NCBI GenBank assembly: GCA_022732315.1
Contig: JAIJUV010000021.1
Span: 1 to 23,583, forward strand
Length of the DNA stretch: 23,583 nucleotides
Direction: 5' to 3'
Origin: Prevotella sp.
GTDB lineage: Bacteria; Bacteroidota; Bacteroidia; Bacteroidales; Bacteroidaceae
The notes under the pieces were generated by a model. That model saw only the letters and a list, made by a program, of their open reading frames with translations, searched no databases and was not told where the DNA came from. Numbering within the stretch: position 1 is the first letter of the stretch; each line of letters begins with the position of its first letter. The position numbers were made by a program, and so were the translations under genes. This document shows, in pieces, positions 6,965-16,145 of the stretch.

Positions 6965-9544
6965 ATGAATAAAAAGCGATTCTTGCTGGGGGCAATCACT
7001 GCCACCCTGATTGGAAGTTCTTGCTATGCCATCTCCATGGAAGCTGCACCGGAGATGGGATTGTTCAAGAAGAAAAAGAAAAAAACAGAGCAACCTACAT
7101 CGGATTATAAAAAAATAGTAGGCAGCGACTCTGTGAATGTACGAGGAGTCATGAATGTAGTAAAGAAGGAACAGGATTTCTACCTTGAAATGCCTACCAA
7201 ACTGATGGGGAGAGTGTTCCTCGTTTCCAACAAACTGCAGCGTGTGCCTTCCGAACTCAACGAGGCAGGTGTAAACCGTGGTATCAACTACGAAAACCAG
7301 TGTATCCGTTTTGAATGGAATCAGGATAAAAAGACCGTTTTTGTGCGCCAGCAGCGCCTTACTCCCGAAGTAGATTCCAAGGATGCCATGGCGGCATCCG
7401 TAGAAAGCAATTACATTGATCCGCTCATCGCAAGCCTCAAGGTAGAGGCGGTGGCCAAGGATTCTTCCACCGTCATCTTTAAGGTGAACGACCTCTTCAA
7501 CGGAAAGAAGACTTATCTCAATGATGTGTTCAATCTCATCAATCTCGGCACTTCTGCCGATTCCGATTTGTCACGCATCATCGATATCAAAGCTTTCAGC
7601 AATAATATCACCGCAACATCTGAACTTACCACCGTGGTACACGAGGGTAAGAGCAAGACCAATATCACCGTGGAGGTAAGCAGCTCGCTGGTTCTCCTTC
7701 CAGAAACCCCGATGGTGGCACGCAAGGAAAACCAGCGCGTGGGCTATTTCACCACCAGCCGATTGCAGTATGGCGACCACCAGCAGGAGGTGACCCGCAA
7801 CAACTATATCACCCGCTGGCGCCTGGAACCTAAGGATGAGCAGGCCTATCTGCGTGGCGAACTGGTAGAGCCTAAGAAGCCTATCGTCTTCTACATCGAC
7901 CCAGCCGTTCCGGAGTTCCTGCGCCCCTATATTAAAAGAGGTATGACCGACTGGAACGCAGCGTTCGAGAAGGCAGGATTCAAGAATGCCGTACAGGTGT
8001 TCGACCTCACCGACAGCATTGCTGCCGAAGGCGACGACATGAAATATTCGGTATTGACCTACGATGCATCAGAGAAGGCGAACGCCATGGGTCCTTCCGT
8101 CATCGACCCACGAACAGGCGAGATTCTGGAGGCAGACATCATCTGGTGGCACAACGTGAAGTCGCTCCTGCGCGAATGGATCATGGTGCAGACAGGAGCC
8201 TACAACAAGGATGCACGCCAGTATGAATTGCCAGAGGCCTTGATAGGCGATGCAGCCCGATTCGTAGCCTGCCATGAGGTGGGCCACTCGCTCGGATTGC
8301 GCCACAACATGATAGCATCCAATGCATACCCTACGGATTCCCTCCGTTCCAAGTCGTTCACCGACCATGTATGCGGCACTGCAGCATCCATCATGGACTA
8401 TGCCCGTTTCAACTATGTGGCACAGCCGGGAGATGGCATCCAGCAGATTTCTCCGCAAATAGGTCCTTACGACCTGATGGCGATAGAGTGGGGTTACCGC
8501 TGGTTCCCGGATGAGAAGAAGGCCGCTTCAGCACAGCAGGATTTCCTGAAGAAGCACAGCGGAAAGGAATTCAGATACAGCGAGACGCAGAGCCAGCGCA
8601 CCGCCATCGACCCACGTTCCCTGAGCGAGGATTTGGGCGATGACGCCATGAAGTCGGCTGCCTATGGCATCGCCAACCTGAAGCGCGTGATGCCTAACAT
8701 CATCGATTGGACCCGCACAGGCGAACCTGGTCAGACCTACGATGAGGCTTCGAAGCTCTACCAGGGCGTCATCTTCCAGTGGAGTCTCTACCTCTACCAT
8801 GTGCTCGCCAATGTGGGCGGCATGTACATCGACAATACCACCATCGACGATGGCAAGCCTACCTTCACCTTCGTGGAGAAGGACAAGCAGAAGCGAGCCG
8901 TGCAGTTCCTCATCGACGAGGTGTTCACCTGTCCGAAGTGGCTCTTCAGAAGCGAGCTCAACAAGTATACCTTCATCAACAAGAATACGCCGCTGGGCGT
9001 GCAGGAGCAGTCACCAGACTATGCGCTGCAGAACCAGCAGAGCTACATGCTCTGGGATATGCTCGACAACAGCCGCATCATGCGCATGTTTGCCAACGAG
9101 CAGAACAACGGCAAGAATGCATTCACAGCCGTAGAGATGATGGATATGCTGCATAAGCACTTCTTCGGCAAGACCCTGGCAGGCAAGTCGCTCAGCGTAG
9201 ACGACCGCCAGTTGCAGAAGAACTTCGTGGATGCGCTCATCACGGCTGCCGCTCAGCAGGAGGGCGTGAAGATCAACAAGAAGATTTTCGATTCTCCTGC
9301 CATCATCGACTCGCCTGATTTCAACATGCCATGCCATAGCCTCAGTTCGGCTCCTCGCACCATCGACATGGGCGGCACCCAGACGGCACGCGTGAGCGAT
9401 GCCATCAGCGTGAAGCGTGGTGAACTCGTGAGAATCCTCAACCTGCTGAAGGGCAAGCGCCGTTCGGGCGATACTGCCACCCAGTTCCACTACGAGGACG
9501 TAATCATGAGAATCCAGACGGCTTTAGGTCAGGAGATTAGATAG
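6965..9544 (+). CDS. Exported zinc-dependent metalloprotease (DUF5117/DUF5118 type)
   Basis: An 859-residue protease. A signal peptide (MNKKRFLLGAITATLIGSSCYA) leads to a short Lys-rich stretch. The segment near 45-100 resembles DUF5118 and 100-310 resembles DUF5117. The catalytic part carries the extended zinc motif HEVGHSLGLRH, with H437, H441 and H447 as ligands and E438 as the catalytic acid. A Met-turn (SIMDY, M477) follows 30 residues later, so it is a metzincin-like endopeptidase. The Cys at the end of the signal could be a weak lipobox (IGSSC), so periplasmic soluble and lipid-anchored forms are both possible. No T9SS C-terminal domain is seen. It is first in an operon with RagA/RagB-type genes (83 bases to the next gene, no terminator), which suggests that it cuts proteins or peptides handled by that uptake system. 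The substrate is not predictable from sequence. Confidence 0.9.
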   Translation: MNKKRFLLGAITATLIGSSCYAISMEAAPEMGLFKKKKKKTEQPTSDYKKIVGSDSVNVRGVMNVVKKEQDFYLEMPTKLMGRVFLVSNKLQRVPSELNEAGVNRGINYENQCIRFEWNQDKKTVFVRQQRLTPEVDSKDAMAASVESNYIDPLIASLKVEAVAKDSSTVIFKVNDLFNGKKTYLNDVFNLINLGTSADSDLSRIIDIKAFSNNITATSELTTVVHEGKSKTNITVEVSSSLVLLPETPMVARKENQRVGYFTTSRLQYGDHQQEVTRNNYITRWRLEPKDEQAYLRGELVEPKKPIVFYIDPAVPEFLRPYIKRGMTDWNAAFEKAGFKNAVQVFDLTDSIAAEGDDMKYSVLTYDASEKANAMGPSVIDPRTGEILEADIIWWHNVKSLLREWIMVQTGAYNKDARQYELPEALIGDAARFVACHEVGHSLGLRHNMIASNAYPTDSLRSKSFTDHVCGTAASIMDYARFNYVAQPGDGIQQISPQIGPYDLMAIEWGYRWFPDEKKAASAQQDFLKKHSGKEFRYSETQSQRTAIDPRSLSEDLGDDAMKSAAYGIANLKRVMPNIIDWTRTGEPGQTYDEASKLYQGVIFQWSLYLYHVLANVGGMYIDNTTIDDGKPTFTFVEKDKQKRAVQFLIDEVFTCPKWLFRSELNKYTFINKNTPLGVQEQSPDYALQNQQSYMLWDMLDNSRIMRMFANEQNNGKNAFTAVEMMDMLHKHFFGKTLAGKSLSVDDRQLQKNFVDALITAAAQQEGVKINKKIFDSPAIIDSPDFNMPCHSLSSAPRTIDMGGTQTARVSDAISVKRGELVRILNLLKGKRRSGDTATQFHYEDVIMRIQTALGQEIR

Positions 9545-9627
9545 TTTATAATTAACAATTGATAATTGATAATTAAGAATTAAGGGATTAAGTAATTAAG
9601 GTAAACAAAAAAATAGAGAGATTGTAT
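9545..9627. other. AT-rich operon-internal spacer with repeated attgataa motifs
   Basis: This 83-base spacer between the protease stop and the SusC ATG is made of near-repeats of attgataatt and attaag, without a GC-rich hairpin or a TAnnTTTG promoter element. It is therefore unlikely to split the operon. A purine stretch agagag at 9615-9620 lies about 8 bases before the ATG at 9628 and may help ribosome binding. Confidence 0.5.
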
Positions 9628-12600
9628 ATGAGAATGAGAACATTCATGCTTTTGCTCATGGTTTTCGCCATGAACATCCTCTCGGCACAGGAGCGCACCA
9701 TCACGGGTATCGTGGTGGATGGCAGCATGGGCGACGACCCGCTGCCAGGCGCTACCATCTCTGTGGTGAGAGGTCCGAACAAGAAGGTGTCACATGGCAC
9801 CGTGACCGACTACGAAGGCAAGTTCACCCTCAAGGTGGATGCCCAGGATAAGTCGTTTTCCGTAAGATTCATGGGATTTGAAACCAAGGATGTCAACATC
9901 GAACCAGGAAAAAACGACTATAAGGTGGTTTTGGAATCTGACGCCAAGCAGATTGGCGAGGTGGTGGTGACGGGTTATCAGGAACTGGACCGACGCAAGC
10001 TGACTTCGGCGGTAACCACCCTGAAAATCAGCGATGAGAAAATCGGTGCCGTCAACAACATCGACCAGGCACTTGCCGGACAGATTGCCGGACTTTCTTC
10101 CATCACCTCTTCGGGTGCACCGGGTGCGCCGGTGAAGATCCGCATCCGTGGTACCGCTTCCATCAACGGTACCCAGGAACCGCTGTGGGTGCTCGATGGT
10201 ATCCCGATGGATGGCACCGATATCCCAAGCATGGAGGATCTGAAGGATATCGACAATATCTACCAGACTTCCATCGCCGGATTGAATCCATCCGATATCG
10301 ACAACATCACCGTGCTCAAGGATGCTGCAGCCACTGCCATCTACGGTGCGAGAGCAGCCAATGGTGTCATCGTCATCACTACCAAGAAGGGACGTGCGGG
10401 AGCACCGGTCATCAACTTCTCGGGCAAGATGACCTTCATGCCTAAGACGGATATCGACCGACTCAACCTGCTCAACAGCAATGAGAAGGTAGACCTGGAA
10501 CTCGGTCTGCTGGCATCTGATTACACCTATCGCCAGAACAAGGGTGGGGTAGCAGGCATCCTCAGCAGCCTGGGCGAAACCAGTGCCTACAAGGCAGGCG
10601 GATGGAATGCGCTGAGCCAGACAGCCCAGAACCAGATTAACCAGCTCCGCAACACCAATACCGACTGGAATGATATCCTCTTCCGCAATGCACTCACCCA
10701 GGAGTACAACCTCGGCATCTCGGGTGGCGGCGACAAGAGCGACTACTATACATCCGTGGGCTATACCGACGAGCAGGGTAACGTGAAGGGCGTGGGAAAC
10801 ACCCGATACAACATCACCCTGAAGACCAACTACCAGGTGAACAAACTCCTCAAGGTGGGCGCTTCCGTATATGCCAACGAGCGTAAGCAGAACACCTATC
10901 TCACTGATAGCAACGGCTTTACCAACCCGGTATATTATTCCCGATTGGCAAACCCATACTTCACTCCATACGATGAGAACGGTAACTACAACTACGATAC
11001 CAACGTGCAGGGCAAGGAGGATTCCTCACTCAACTTCAATATCTTCGAGGAGAGATCCAATGCCAACACCAAGCGCCGCGACCGTTCGATGATGGCAATT
11101 CTCAATGCCGAGCTGCGCCTCACCGACTATCTGAAGATTACCTCGCAGTTTGGTTTGCAGGAGGATTCATATTCCCTGAGCAAGTATGCCAACGAGAACA
11201 CCTACGCCATGCGCAAGGAGAAACTCTTCACCGAATACCAGGGTGCCGACGGCGTGAAGAAGAGTTTCCTGCCGGATGGAGGTATGCACAAGACCACGGA
11301 GTATCACAACCGCCAGTGGACCTGGAAGGCGATGGCTGAATTCGTGAAGACCTTCAACCGCATCCACGATGTCAACTTCATGCTGGGTACCGAGGTTCGC
11401 CATGCCAAGTCAAATTCCATCTACAGCGTGGCTTACGGATATGATTCCCGCACCCTCACCACCCAGCCGGTCATCTTCCCTAGCCAGACCTGGGCAGATT
11501 CCTATCCGCTGCATCAGGAGACAGAGTCGGAGAATGCCTACGTATCCTGGTATGCCACAGGTTCTTATTCGCTTCTCAACCGCTATACCATCGGTGGAAG
11601 CGTTCGTTTCGACGGTTCAGACGTCTTCGGCGTAGCCAAGAAATACCGCTATCTGCCTCTCTACTCCGTGAGTGGACTCTGGAGAGCGAAGGAGGAGAAT
11701 TGGCTCAAGGACGTGAAGTGGATGGACAATCTCTGCCTCCGTGCCTCTTACGGTTTGCAGGGTAACATCGACAAGAATACATCACCTTATTTGATAGGTA
11801 TACTGAAGAAGGGCACCATCCTGCCAGGCATCAGCGAGGACATCATCAACAGCGAGACCGCTCCTAACCCTAACCTGAAATGGGAGAAGACGGAGAACGT
11901 GAACGCCGGAATCGACTTTGCCGTATTGCACAATGCCATTACCCTCTCTGTAGACTACTACTATCGCCACAGCACCGACCTCATCGGTCTGAAGATGCTG
12001 CCGCTGGAGAGTGGATTCTCTTCTACCACCATCAACTGGGCGAGCATGAACAACAAGGGTGTGGAGATAGCCCTGGGCACCAGAAACATCCATACCAAGG
12101 ATTTCAACTGGACCACCAATCTCAACATCGGTTACAACGAGAACAAGGTGATTCAGGAAACCGTGGCTCAGAACGCCACCTATCCTGGCCGTGAAGGTTA
12201 TCCTGTGGGCGCACTCTTCGCCTATAAGACAGCCGGACTCGACGCCGACGGTTATCCGCTCTTCGTCAACAAGAATGGCGAGAAGGTATCTGCCACCGAG
12301 TTCCTGAAGCTCAATGCCCATGGCGCCAGCACCCTCACCGCCGAGGAACAGCGCAACCTGTATACCTACATGGGCAGCACCGATCCAAAGTGGACGGGTG
12401 GTTTCATCAACACCTTCGATTACAGGAACTGGCAGTTGGGCATCAACTTCACCTTCAACTTCGGCATGAAGGTGCGCGTGCAGCCTAGCTACTCGCCAGC
12501 CAATTACGACAGAGGCTTGAACGTGAACCGCGATATTCTGAACCGCTGGACGGCAGATAACACCAGCGGCAGTTTCGCCAAACTGATGGTCAGCACCGAG

Positions 12601-12891
12601 CGTCCACGCGAGTACGTGCAGTACAATGAATACAACCTCTACAGCATGCTCGATACCTGGGTGAAGGATTGCAACTACGCCCGCCTTCAGAGCCTGCGCC
12701 TGGGCTACAAGTTGCCAACCCAGTGGCTGAGCCGCATCGGCGTGAAGAGTGCATCCCTCTCTCTTGAGGCACGCAATCTGCTCGTCATCGCCAGCAACTA
12801 CGACAACTATCTGGACCCAGAGACGATGGGCAACCCATACGCGCAGCCTATCCCGAAGAGTTTCATATTTGGCGTAAACGTAAATTTCTAA
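9628..12891 (+). CDS. SusC/RagA-family TonB-dependent outer membrane transporter
   Basis: A 1087-residue outer-membrane importer. The start at ATG 9628 is chosen over the in-frame TTG at 9622 because it gives a clean signal peptide (MRMRTFMLLLMVFAMNILSA). Residues about 22-100 form the carboxypeptidase-regulatory-like domain typical of SusC proteins (TITGIVVDGS ... LPGATISV ... GKFTLKV). Next come GEVVVTGYQ and the plug (about 120-260), with VKIRIRGTASINGTQEPLWV, the usual LWVLDGIP and the signature NPSDIDNITVLKDAAATAIYGARAANGVI. The remainder is the beta-barrel, ending in an aromatic F. TonB/ExbBD energise such channels while a SusD partner forms the lid. The SusD gene begins 4 bases after the stop. 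With a protease and no glycan enzymes nearby, oligopeptide import as in RagAB of Porphyromonas is more likely than glycan import, but this is inference. Confidence 0.95.
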   Translation: MRMRTFMLLLMVFAMNILSAQERTITGIVVDGSMGDDPLPGATISVVRGPNKKVSHGTVTDYEGKFTLKVDAQDKSFSVRFMGFETKDVNIEPGKNDYKVVLESDAKQIGEVVVTGYQELDRRKLTSAVTTLKISDEKIGAVNNIDQALAGQIAGLSSITSSGAPGAPVKIRIRGTASINGTQEPLWVLDGIPMDGTDIPSMEDLKDIDNIYQTSIAGLNPSDIDNITVLKDAAATAIYGARAANGVIVITTKKGRAGAPVINFSGKMTFMPKTDIDRLNLLNSNEKVDLELGLLASDYTYRQNKGGVAGILSSLGETSAYKAGGWNALSQTAQNQINQLRNTNTDWNDILFRNALTQEYNLGISGGGDKSDYYTSVGYTDEQGNVKGVGNTRYNITLKTNYQVNKLLKVGASVYANERKQNTYLTDSNGFTNPVYYSRLANPYFTPYDENGNYNYDTNVQGKEDSSLNFNIFEERSNANTKRRDRSMMAILNAELRLTDYLKITSQFGLQEDSYSLSKYANENTYAMRKEKLFTEYQGADGVKKSFLPDGGMHKTTEYHNRQWTWKAMAEFVKTFNRIHDVNFMLGTEVRHAKSNSIYSVAYGYDSRTLTTQPVIFPSQTWADSYPLHQETESENAYVSWYATGSYSLLNRYTIGGSVRFDGSDVFGVAKKYRYLPLYSVSGLWRAKEENWLKDVKWMDNLCLRASYGLQGNIDKNTSPYLIGILKKGTILPGISEDIINSETAPNPNLKWEKTENVNAGIDFAVLHNAITLSVDYYYRHSTDLIGLKMLPLESGFSSTTINWASMNNKGVEIALGTRNIHTKDFNWTTNLNIGYNENKVIQETVAQNATYPGREGYPVGALFAYKTAGLDADGYPLFVNKNGEKVSATEFLKLNAHGASTLTAEEQRNLYTYMGSTDPKWTGGFINTFDYRNWQLGINFTFNFGMKVRVQPSYSPANYDRGLNVNRDILNRWTADNTSGSFAKLMVSTERPREYVQYNEYNLYSMLDTWVKDCNYARLQSLRLGYKLPTQWLSRIGVKSASLSLEARNLLVIASNYDNYLDPETMGNPYAQPIPKSFIFGVNVNF

Positions 12892-12895
12892 AAGA

Positions 12896-14293
12896 ATGAA
12901 GACAATGAAAAGAAGATATTTGATGGGCATCGTCATGCTGTTGGCGATGATAGGATTCACCAGTTGCGATGATTTCCTCGACATCACCCCAACCGGAAAG
13001 GTGATAGCCAAGACGGGCAAGGAATACAGAGCCTTGCTCACCTACGAATACAAGAATTTCCCGGAAGACCGTGGACTCGCCACCCTGAGAAGCGACGAGA
13101 TGACCCTGAGCAAGGCATCCACCTCTACCGAGGATTACGATTCTTACTTCGACATCTGGGCATGGAACGACCTCAACCAGCAGAGCACCACGGCTTCTTT
13201 CGGCTGGCGCCGTTACTATCATGCCATCTACATCGCCAACTACATCATCGAGAATCAGAACAAGATTACCGAGGCTACACAGGATGAAATCAGCCAGCTG
13301 GTGGGCGAGGCCTATATGATGAGAGCCTACTGCCACTTCCTGCTCGTCAATCTCTATGCCGATGCCTATACCCATTGCAATCCGGCTACCACCCGCGGCA
13401 TCCCGCTCTCGCTGGAGGCAAATGTCAACAACGTGCTCACCTGCAGCAGCGTGGAACAGGTTTACCAGCAGGTGATTGCCGACATCAAGGAGGCAAATAC
13501 CCGTCTGAAGGTGGCTGCCTGGGACGAGGGCTACACCTACCGATTCAACCAGATTTCTGCCGATGCTCTGCTGGCTAGAGTCTATCTCTACAAGGGCGAC
13601 TGGCAGGATGCCCTGGCAGAAGCGAAAGTGGTGATGGAGAAACATGGCGACCTGGAAGATCTGACCGATTCAAAGGTATTGCCAAACTACTATAAGTCGG
13701 TGGAGAGCATCGTTGCCCTGGAGCAGGTGATGACTTCCGGCTATGTGAAGATTGGCGTACCTAGCAAGGCGCTGGTTGATTCCTATCGCACGGGCGACAA
13801 GCGCAAGGCGCTCTATTTCAAGGCACAGACCGCCAGCGTCTACAGTCTGATTAAATATGGCGACAAGGGCAACGACGGCTATCGCTGCTCCTTCCGTTCT
13901 GCCGAGGCCTACCTCATTGCAGCTGAGGCTGCTGCCCAGAATGCAGCCGACAACGCAGCAGCCGATGATGCTAATCTGGTTGAGGCTCGCACCTATCTCA
14001 AGGCGCTGATGGCAAAGCGATATGCAGCAGCTAAATACAACCAGTATGCAGCCGAGCTTGATACCATGCAGAAGGCGGACTTGCTCAAAGCCATCTACAG
14101 CGAGCGCACCTGCGAACTTGCCTTCGAAGGCCATCGCTGGTTCGACCTCCGTCGTACCACCCGTCAGCAGTTAAGCAAGACCTACGGTGAGAATAGCTAT
14201 GTACTTGAAGCCAACGATTCCCGGTATACCCTCCGCTTCCCAATCGAGGCAGTAGAGGCGAATCCGAATATCGAGAAATGGGAGGGCAAGTAA
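12896..14293 (+). CDS. SusD/RagB-family substrate-binding lipoprotein
   Basis: A 465-residue outer-membrane lipoprotein that forms the lid over the SusC partner encoded immediately upstream. The signal peptide ends in a lipobox (IGFTSC, Cys24) followed by DDFLDITPTGK, the classical SusD N-terminus. TPR-like helices follow (VGEAYMMRAYCHFLLVNLYAD). Near the C-terminus is the family signature RSAEAYLIAAEA ... ERTCELAFEGHRWFDLRR. At 465 residues it is at the short end of the family, consistent with a compact binding surface. An alternative start at ATG 12905 would shorten it by three residues. Spacing of 4 bases from SusC implies co-translation; the next gene follows after 31 bases without a terminator. 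Confidence 0.95.
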   Translation: MKTMKRRYLMGIVMLLAMIGFTSCDDFLDITPTGKVIAKTGKEYRALLTYEYKNFPEDRGLATLRSDEMTLSKASTSTEDYDSYFDIWAWNDLNQQSTTASFGWRRYYHAIYIANYIIENQNKITEATQDEISQLVGEAYMMRAYCHFLLVNLYADAYTHCNPATTRGIPLSLEANVNNVLTCSSVEQVYQQVIADIKEANTRLKVAAWDEGYTYRFNQISADALLARVYLYKGDWQDALAEAKVVMEKHGDLEDLTDSKVLPNYYKSVESIVALEQVMTSGYVKIGVPSKALVDSYRTGDKRKALYFKAQTASVYSLIKYGDKGNDGYRCSFRSAEAYLIAAEAAAQNAADNAAADDANLVEARTYLKALMAKRYAAAKYNQYAAELDTMQKADLLKAIYSERTCELAFEGHRWFDLRRTTRQQLSKTYGENSYVLEANDSRYTLRFPIEAVEANPNIEKWEGK

Positions 14294-14324
14294 AATAATT
14301 GTTTCACATAAAAATTAATTAATC

Positions 14325-16022
14325 ATGAGAAGATTTACATTTTCAATGATGCTGGCGCTGGCAACGGTTGCTGCCAATGCCAAGGATGTGTTGGATGCTC
14401 CTACCTGGACAGACAACCTCACCACCACAGCAGAAGCCAAGGAATTGACCCGTGCTGCAGCCATGGCAGTTGACAACGAGGGTAACTCCATCGTAACCGG
14501 TAGCTTTACCAAGGATCTGGAGTTCGCTGCCAGCTATCTGGAGCATGTGGCCAACAGTGCCTTCATTGCCAAGTATGATAAGGCTGGCGCCAAGAAGTGG
14601 GCTGCCGGTCTGGCTGGTGCTGCCACCATCACCACTGTGGCTACCGATGCCGAGGGCAACGTTTATGCAGCCGGCGTATTTGCTGATCAGGTAGCAATCA
14701 AGGATGCCAGCGGCGAAACCAAGGCTACCATCACCGGTATGGCCGACAAGGTAGATAAGGTATCCGGCTTCATCGTGAAGTACGACAAGCAGGGTGCGTA
14801 TGTAGCTTCCAAGACCATCCTTGCCGAGAGCGATGCAGAGATTGCAGCCTTGGATATGATTGGCTTGCTGAACCCTTCTTTCACAGCCAAGAAACTGGTA
14901 GTTGATGGCAACAAGCTCTATCTTTCTGCCTCTTACAAGGGCAATGTAGCCTTGGATGGTGTTACCCTGCAGGGTAAATATGCATGTTCAGATGGTATGT
15001 TGTATAGTGATGAAACCACCATGTGCGTGCTCTCTTTCGATGCAGCCGACCTGGCAAATGCCAGCATCGTTTCTGTGCTTGGCGCTACAGAGCAGTTGAC
15101 AAATGAGGCTACCTACAATACAGAAGACGTTAACTTCGCCATCAACGACGGCAAGATTTACGTAGCTTACGTAGCATCCGGTAAGGATATGACCCTTACT
15201 GCTGCCGGCAAGGATACCAAGATTGAGACAGCCTATGAAGCGAGTGCTACCGAGCATGCCTACGTATTGGCAGCCATCGATGGCGACCAGGTAACTACCC
15301 AGGTTTATCATTCTGTAGCCACAGATAATTCCAACACTCTGAACACCATCGACGAGATGGTCTATCAGAAAGGCAAGCTCTATCTGGCAGGTTCCTTCAA
15401 CCAGGCACTTCCTTTCGACAACACCATCTCTTATCTGGGAGGTTGCGATGCCTACGCAGCCTGTCTGGATGCAGCAAGTCTCAGCAAGAACTGGGCTGTA
15501 GCCAGTGCTTTCGATGAGGGTGATGCCAAGCACAAGGCAGAAATCATCAGCGGCATGCTGGTTGATGAGGATGAAGTCACTCTGGTAGGTTGGGTAGAGA
15601 ATACTTTTGACCGCACCATCGAGGCTCCTCTGGGCTATCAGATCAATACCAAGACCCCAGCCATGCAGAAGGGTGAGCAGGTGCTGATTACATCCGTAGC
15701 CGAGAACGGCAACTATGCTCTTTATCAGACTGATAATGTGAAGGGTAGTGATGAGGACAAGACCACTGAAGGCACTTACTCATACATCTTCTACAGCAAT
15801 GCAGAGTCATCAGGCATCAGCAAGGTTCTTGCCGACGACAACACCATCGATTGGGATGGCAATGAGGTAACACTCGCCAAGTCAGCCGACATCACGGTCT
15901 ATACAGCCGCAGGTGCAGCAGTGAAGTCAGCCAAGAACGTGAAGTCATTGTCGCTCGCCGATGCAGCTCATGGCATCTACCTGGTAAAGGTAGGCAAGCA
16001 GGCGTTGAAGATTGTAAAGTAA
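14325..16022 (+). CDS. Secreted propeller-like surface protein with T9SS-type C-terminal domain
   Basis: A 565-residue exported protein and the last gene of the operon. Signal peptide MRRFTFSMMLALATVAANA is followed by a chain of beta-rich repeats with patterns such as MAVDNEGNSIVTGSF, TDAEGNVYAAGVF, VDGNKLYLSASYKG and YQKGKLYLAGSF. These resemble SBBP/beta-propeller blades (roughly residues 40-440). The last 65 residues (ITVYTAAGAAV ... LSLADAAHGIYLVKVGKQALKIVK) look like the T9SS type A sorting domain. It occupies the place where SusE/SusF-type surface binding proteins are often found, but it lacks a lipobox and is predicted to leave by T9SS instead. A surface capture or display role for the substrate handled by the SusCD pair is inferred from context. 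The sequence is notably Ala/Lys/Asp-rich. Confidence 0.75.
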   Translation: MRRFTFSMMLALATVAANAKDVLDAPTWTDNLTTTAEAKELTRAAAMAVDNEGNSIVTGSFTKDLEFAASYLEHVANSAFIAKYDKAGAKKWAAGLAGAATITTVATDAEGNVYAAGVFADQVAIKDASGETKATITGMADKVDKVSGFIVKYDKQGAYVASKTILAESDAEIAALDMIGLLNPSFTAKKLVVDGNKLYLSASYKGNVALDGVTLQGKYACSDGMLYSDETTMCVLSFDAADLANASIVSVLGATEQLTNEATYNTEDVNFAINDGKIYVAYVASGKDMTLTAAGKDTKIETAYEASATEHAYVLAAIDGDQVTTQVYHSVATDNSNTLNTIDEMVYQKGKLYLAGSFNQALPFDNTISYLGGCDAYAACLDAASLSKNWAVASAFDEGDAKHKAEIISGMLVDEDEVTLVGWVENTFDRTIEAPLGYQINTKTPAMQKGEQVLITSVAENGNYALYQTDNVKGSDEDKTTEGTYSYIFYSNAESSGISKVLADDNTIDWDGNEVTLAKSADITVYTAAGAAVKSAKNVKSLSLADAAHGIYLVKVGKQALKIVK

Positions 16023-16048
16023 CTTTCGCCAGAAAGTAATATAATAAA

Positions 16049-16096
16049 AAATGGCATTAGGATAGGAGCTTTTCCATATTCTAATGCCATTTATTT
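16049..16096. terminator. Bidirectional terminator between converging operons
   Basis: A 12-bp perfect stem pairs 16049-16060 with 16081-16092 over a 20-base loop. Minus-strand reading gives a run of six T after the stem (A-run at 16045-16050), serving the amidase transcript. Plus-strand reading gives a weaker T-rich tail (tttatttgtttt) for the RagAB operon. A smaller hairpin (actttc/gaaagt, 16022-16037) overlaps the upstream stop codon. Confidence 0.8.
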
Positions 16097-16145
16097 GTTT
16101 TCAATCATTTATTTCCATGAAAATACGCAAATATTTTTGTTCGAA

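Noticed and set aside
8742..9134. 130-aa Ser/Thr/Arg-rich frame inside the metalloprotease
   Set aside because: Low-complexity out-of-frame reading of the protease gene.
9622..9627. TTG start for SusC two codons before the ATG
   Set aside because: The ATG at 9628 has a purine-rich stretch at proper distance and gives an ordinary signal peptide; the TTG adds only two residues.
11782..13041. 419-aa open frame antisense to SusC
   Set aside because: It lies opposite the strongly supported SusC/SusD genes, has no recognisable domain and reflects codon bias on the sense strand.
12863..13645. 260-aa open frame antisense to SusD
   Set aside because: Same reason: shadow of a GC-rich, well-supported gene; no independent evidence.
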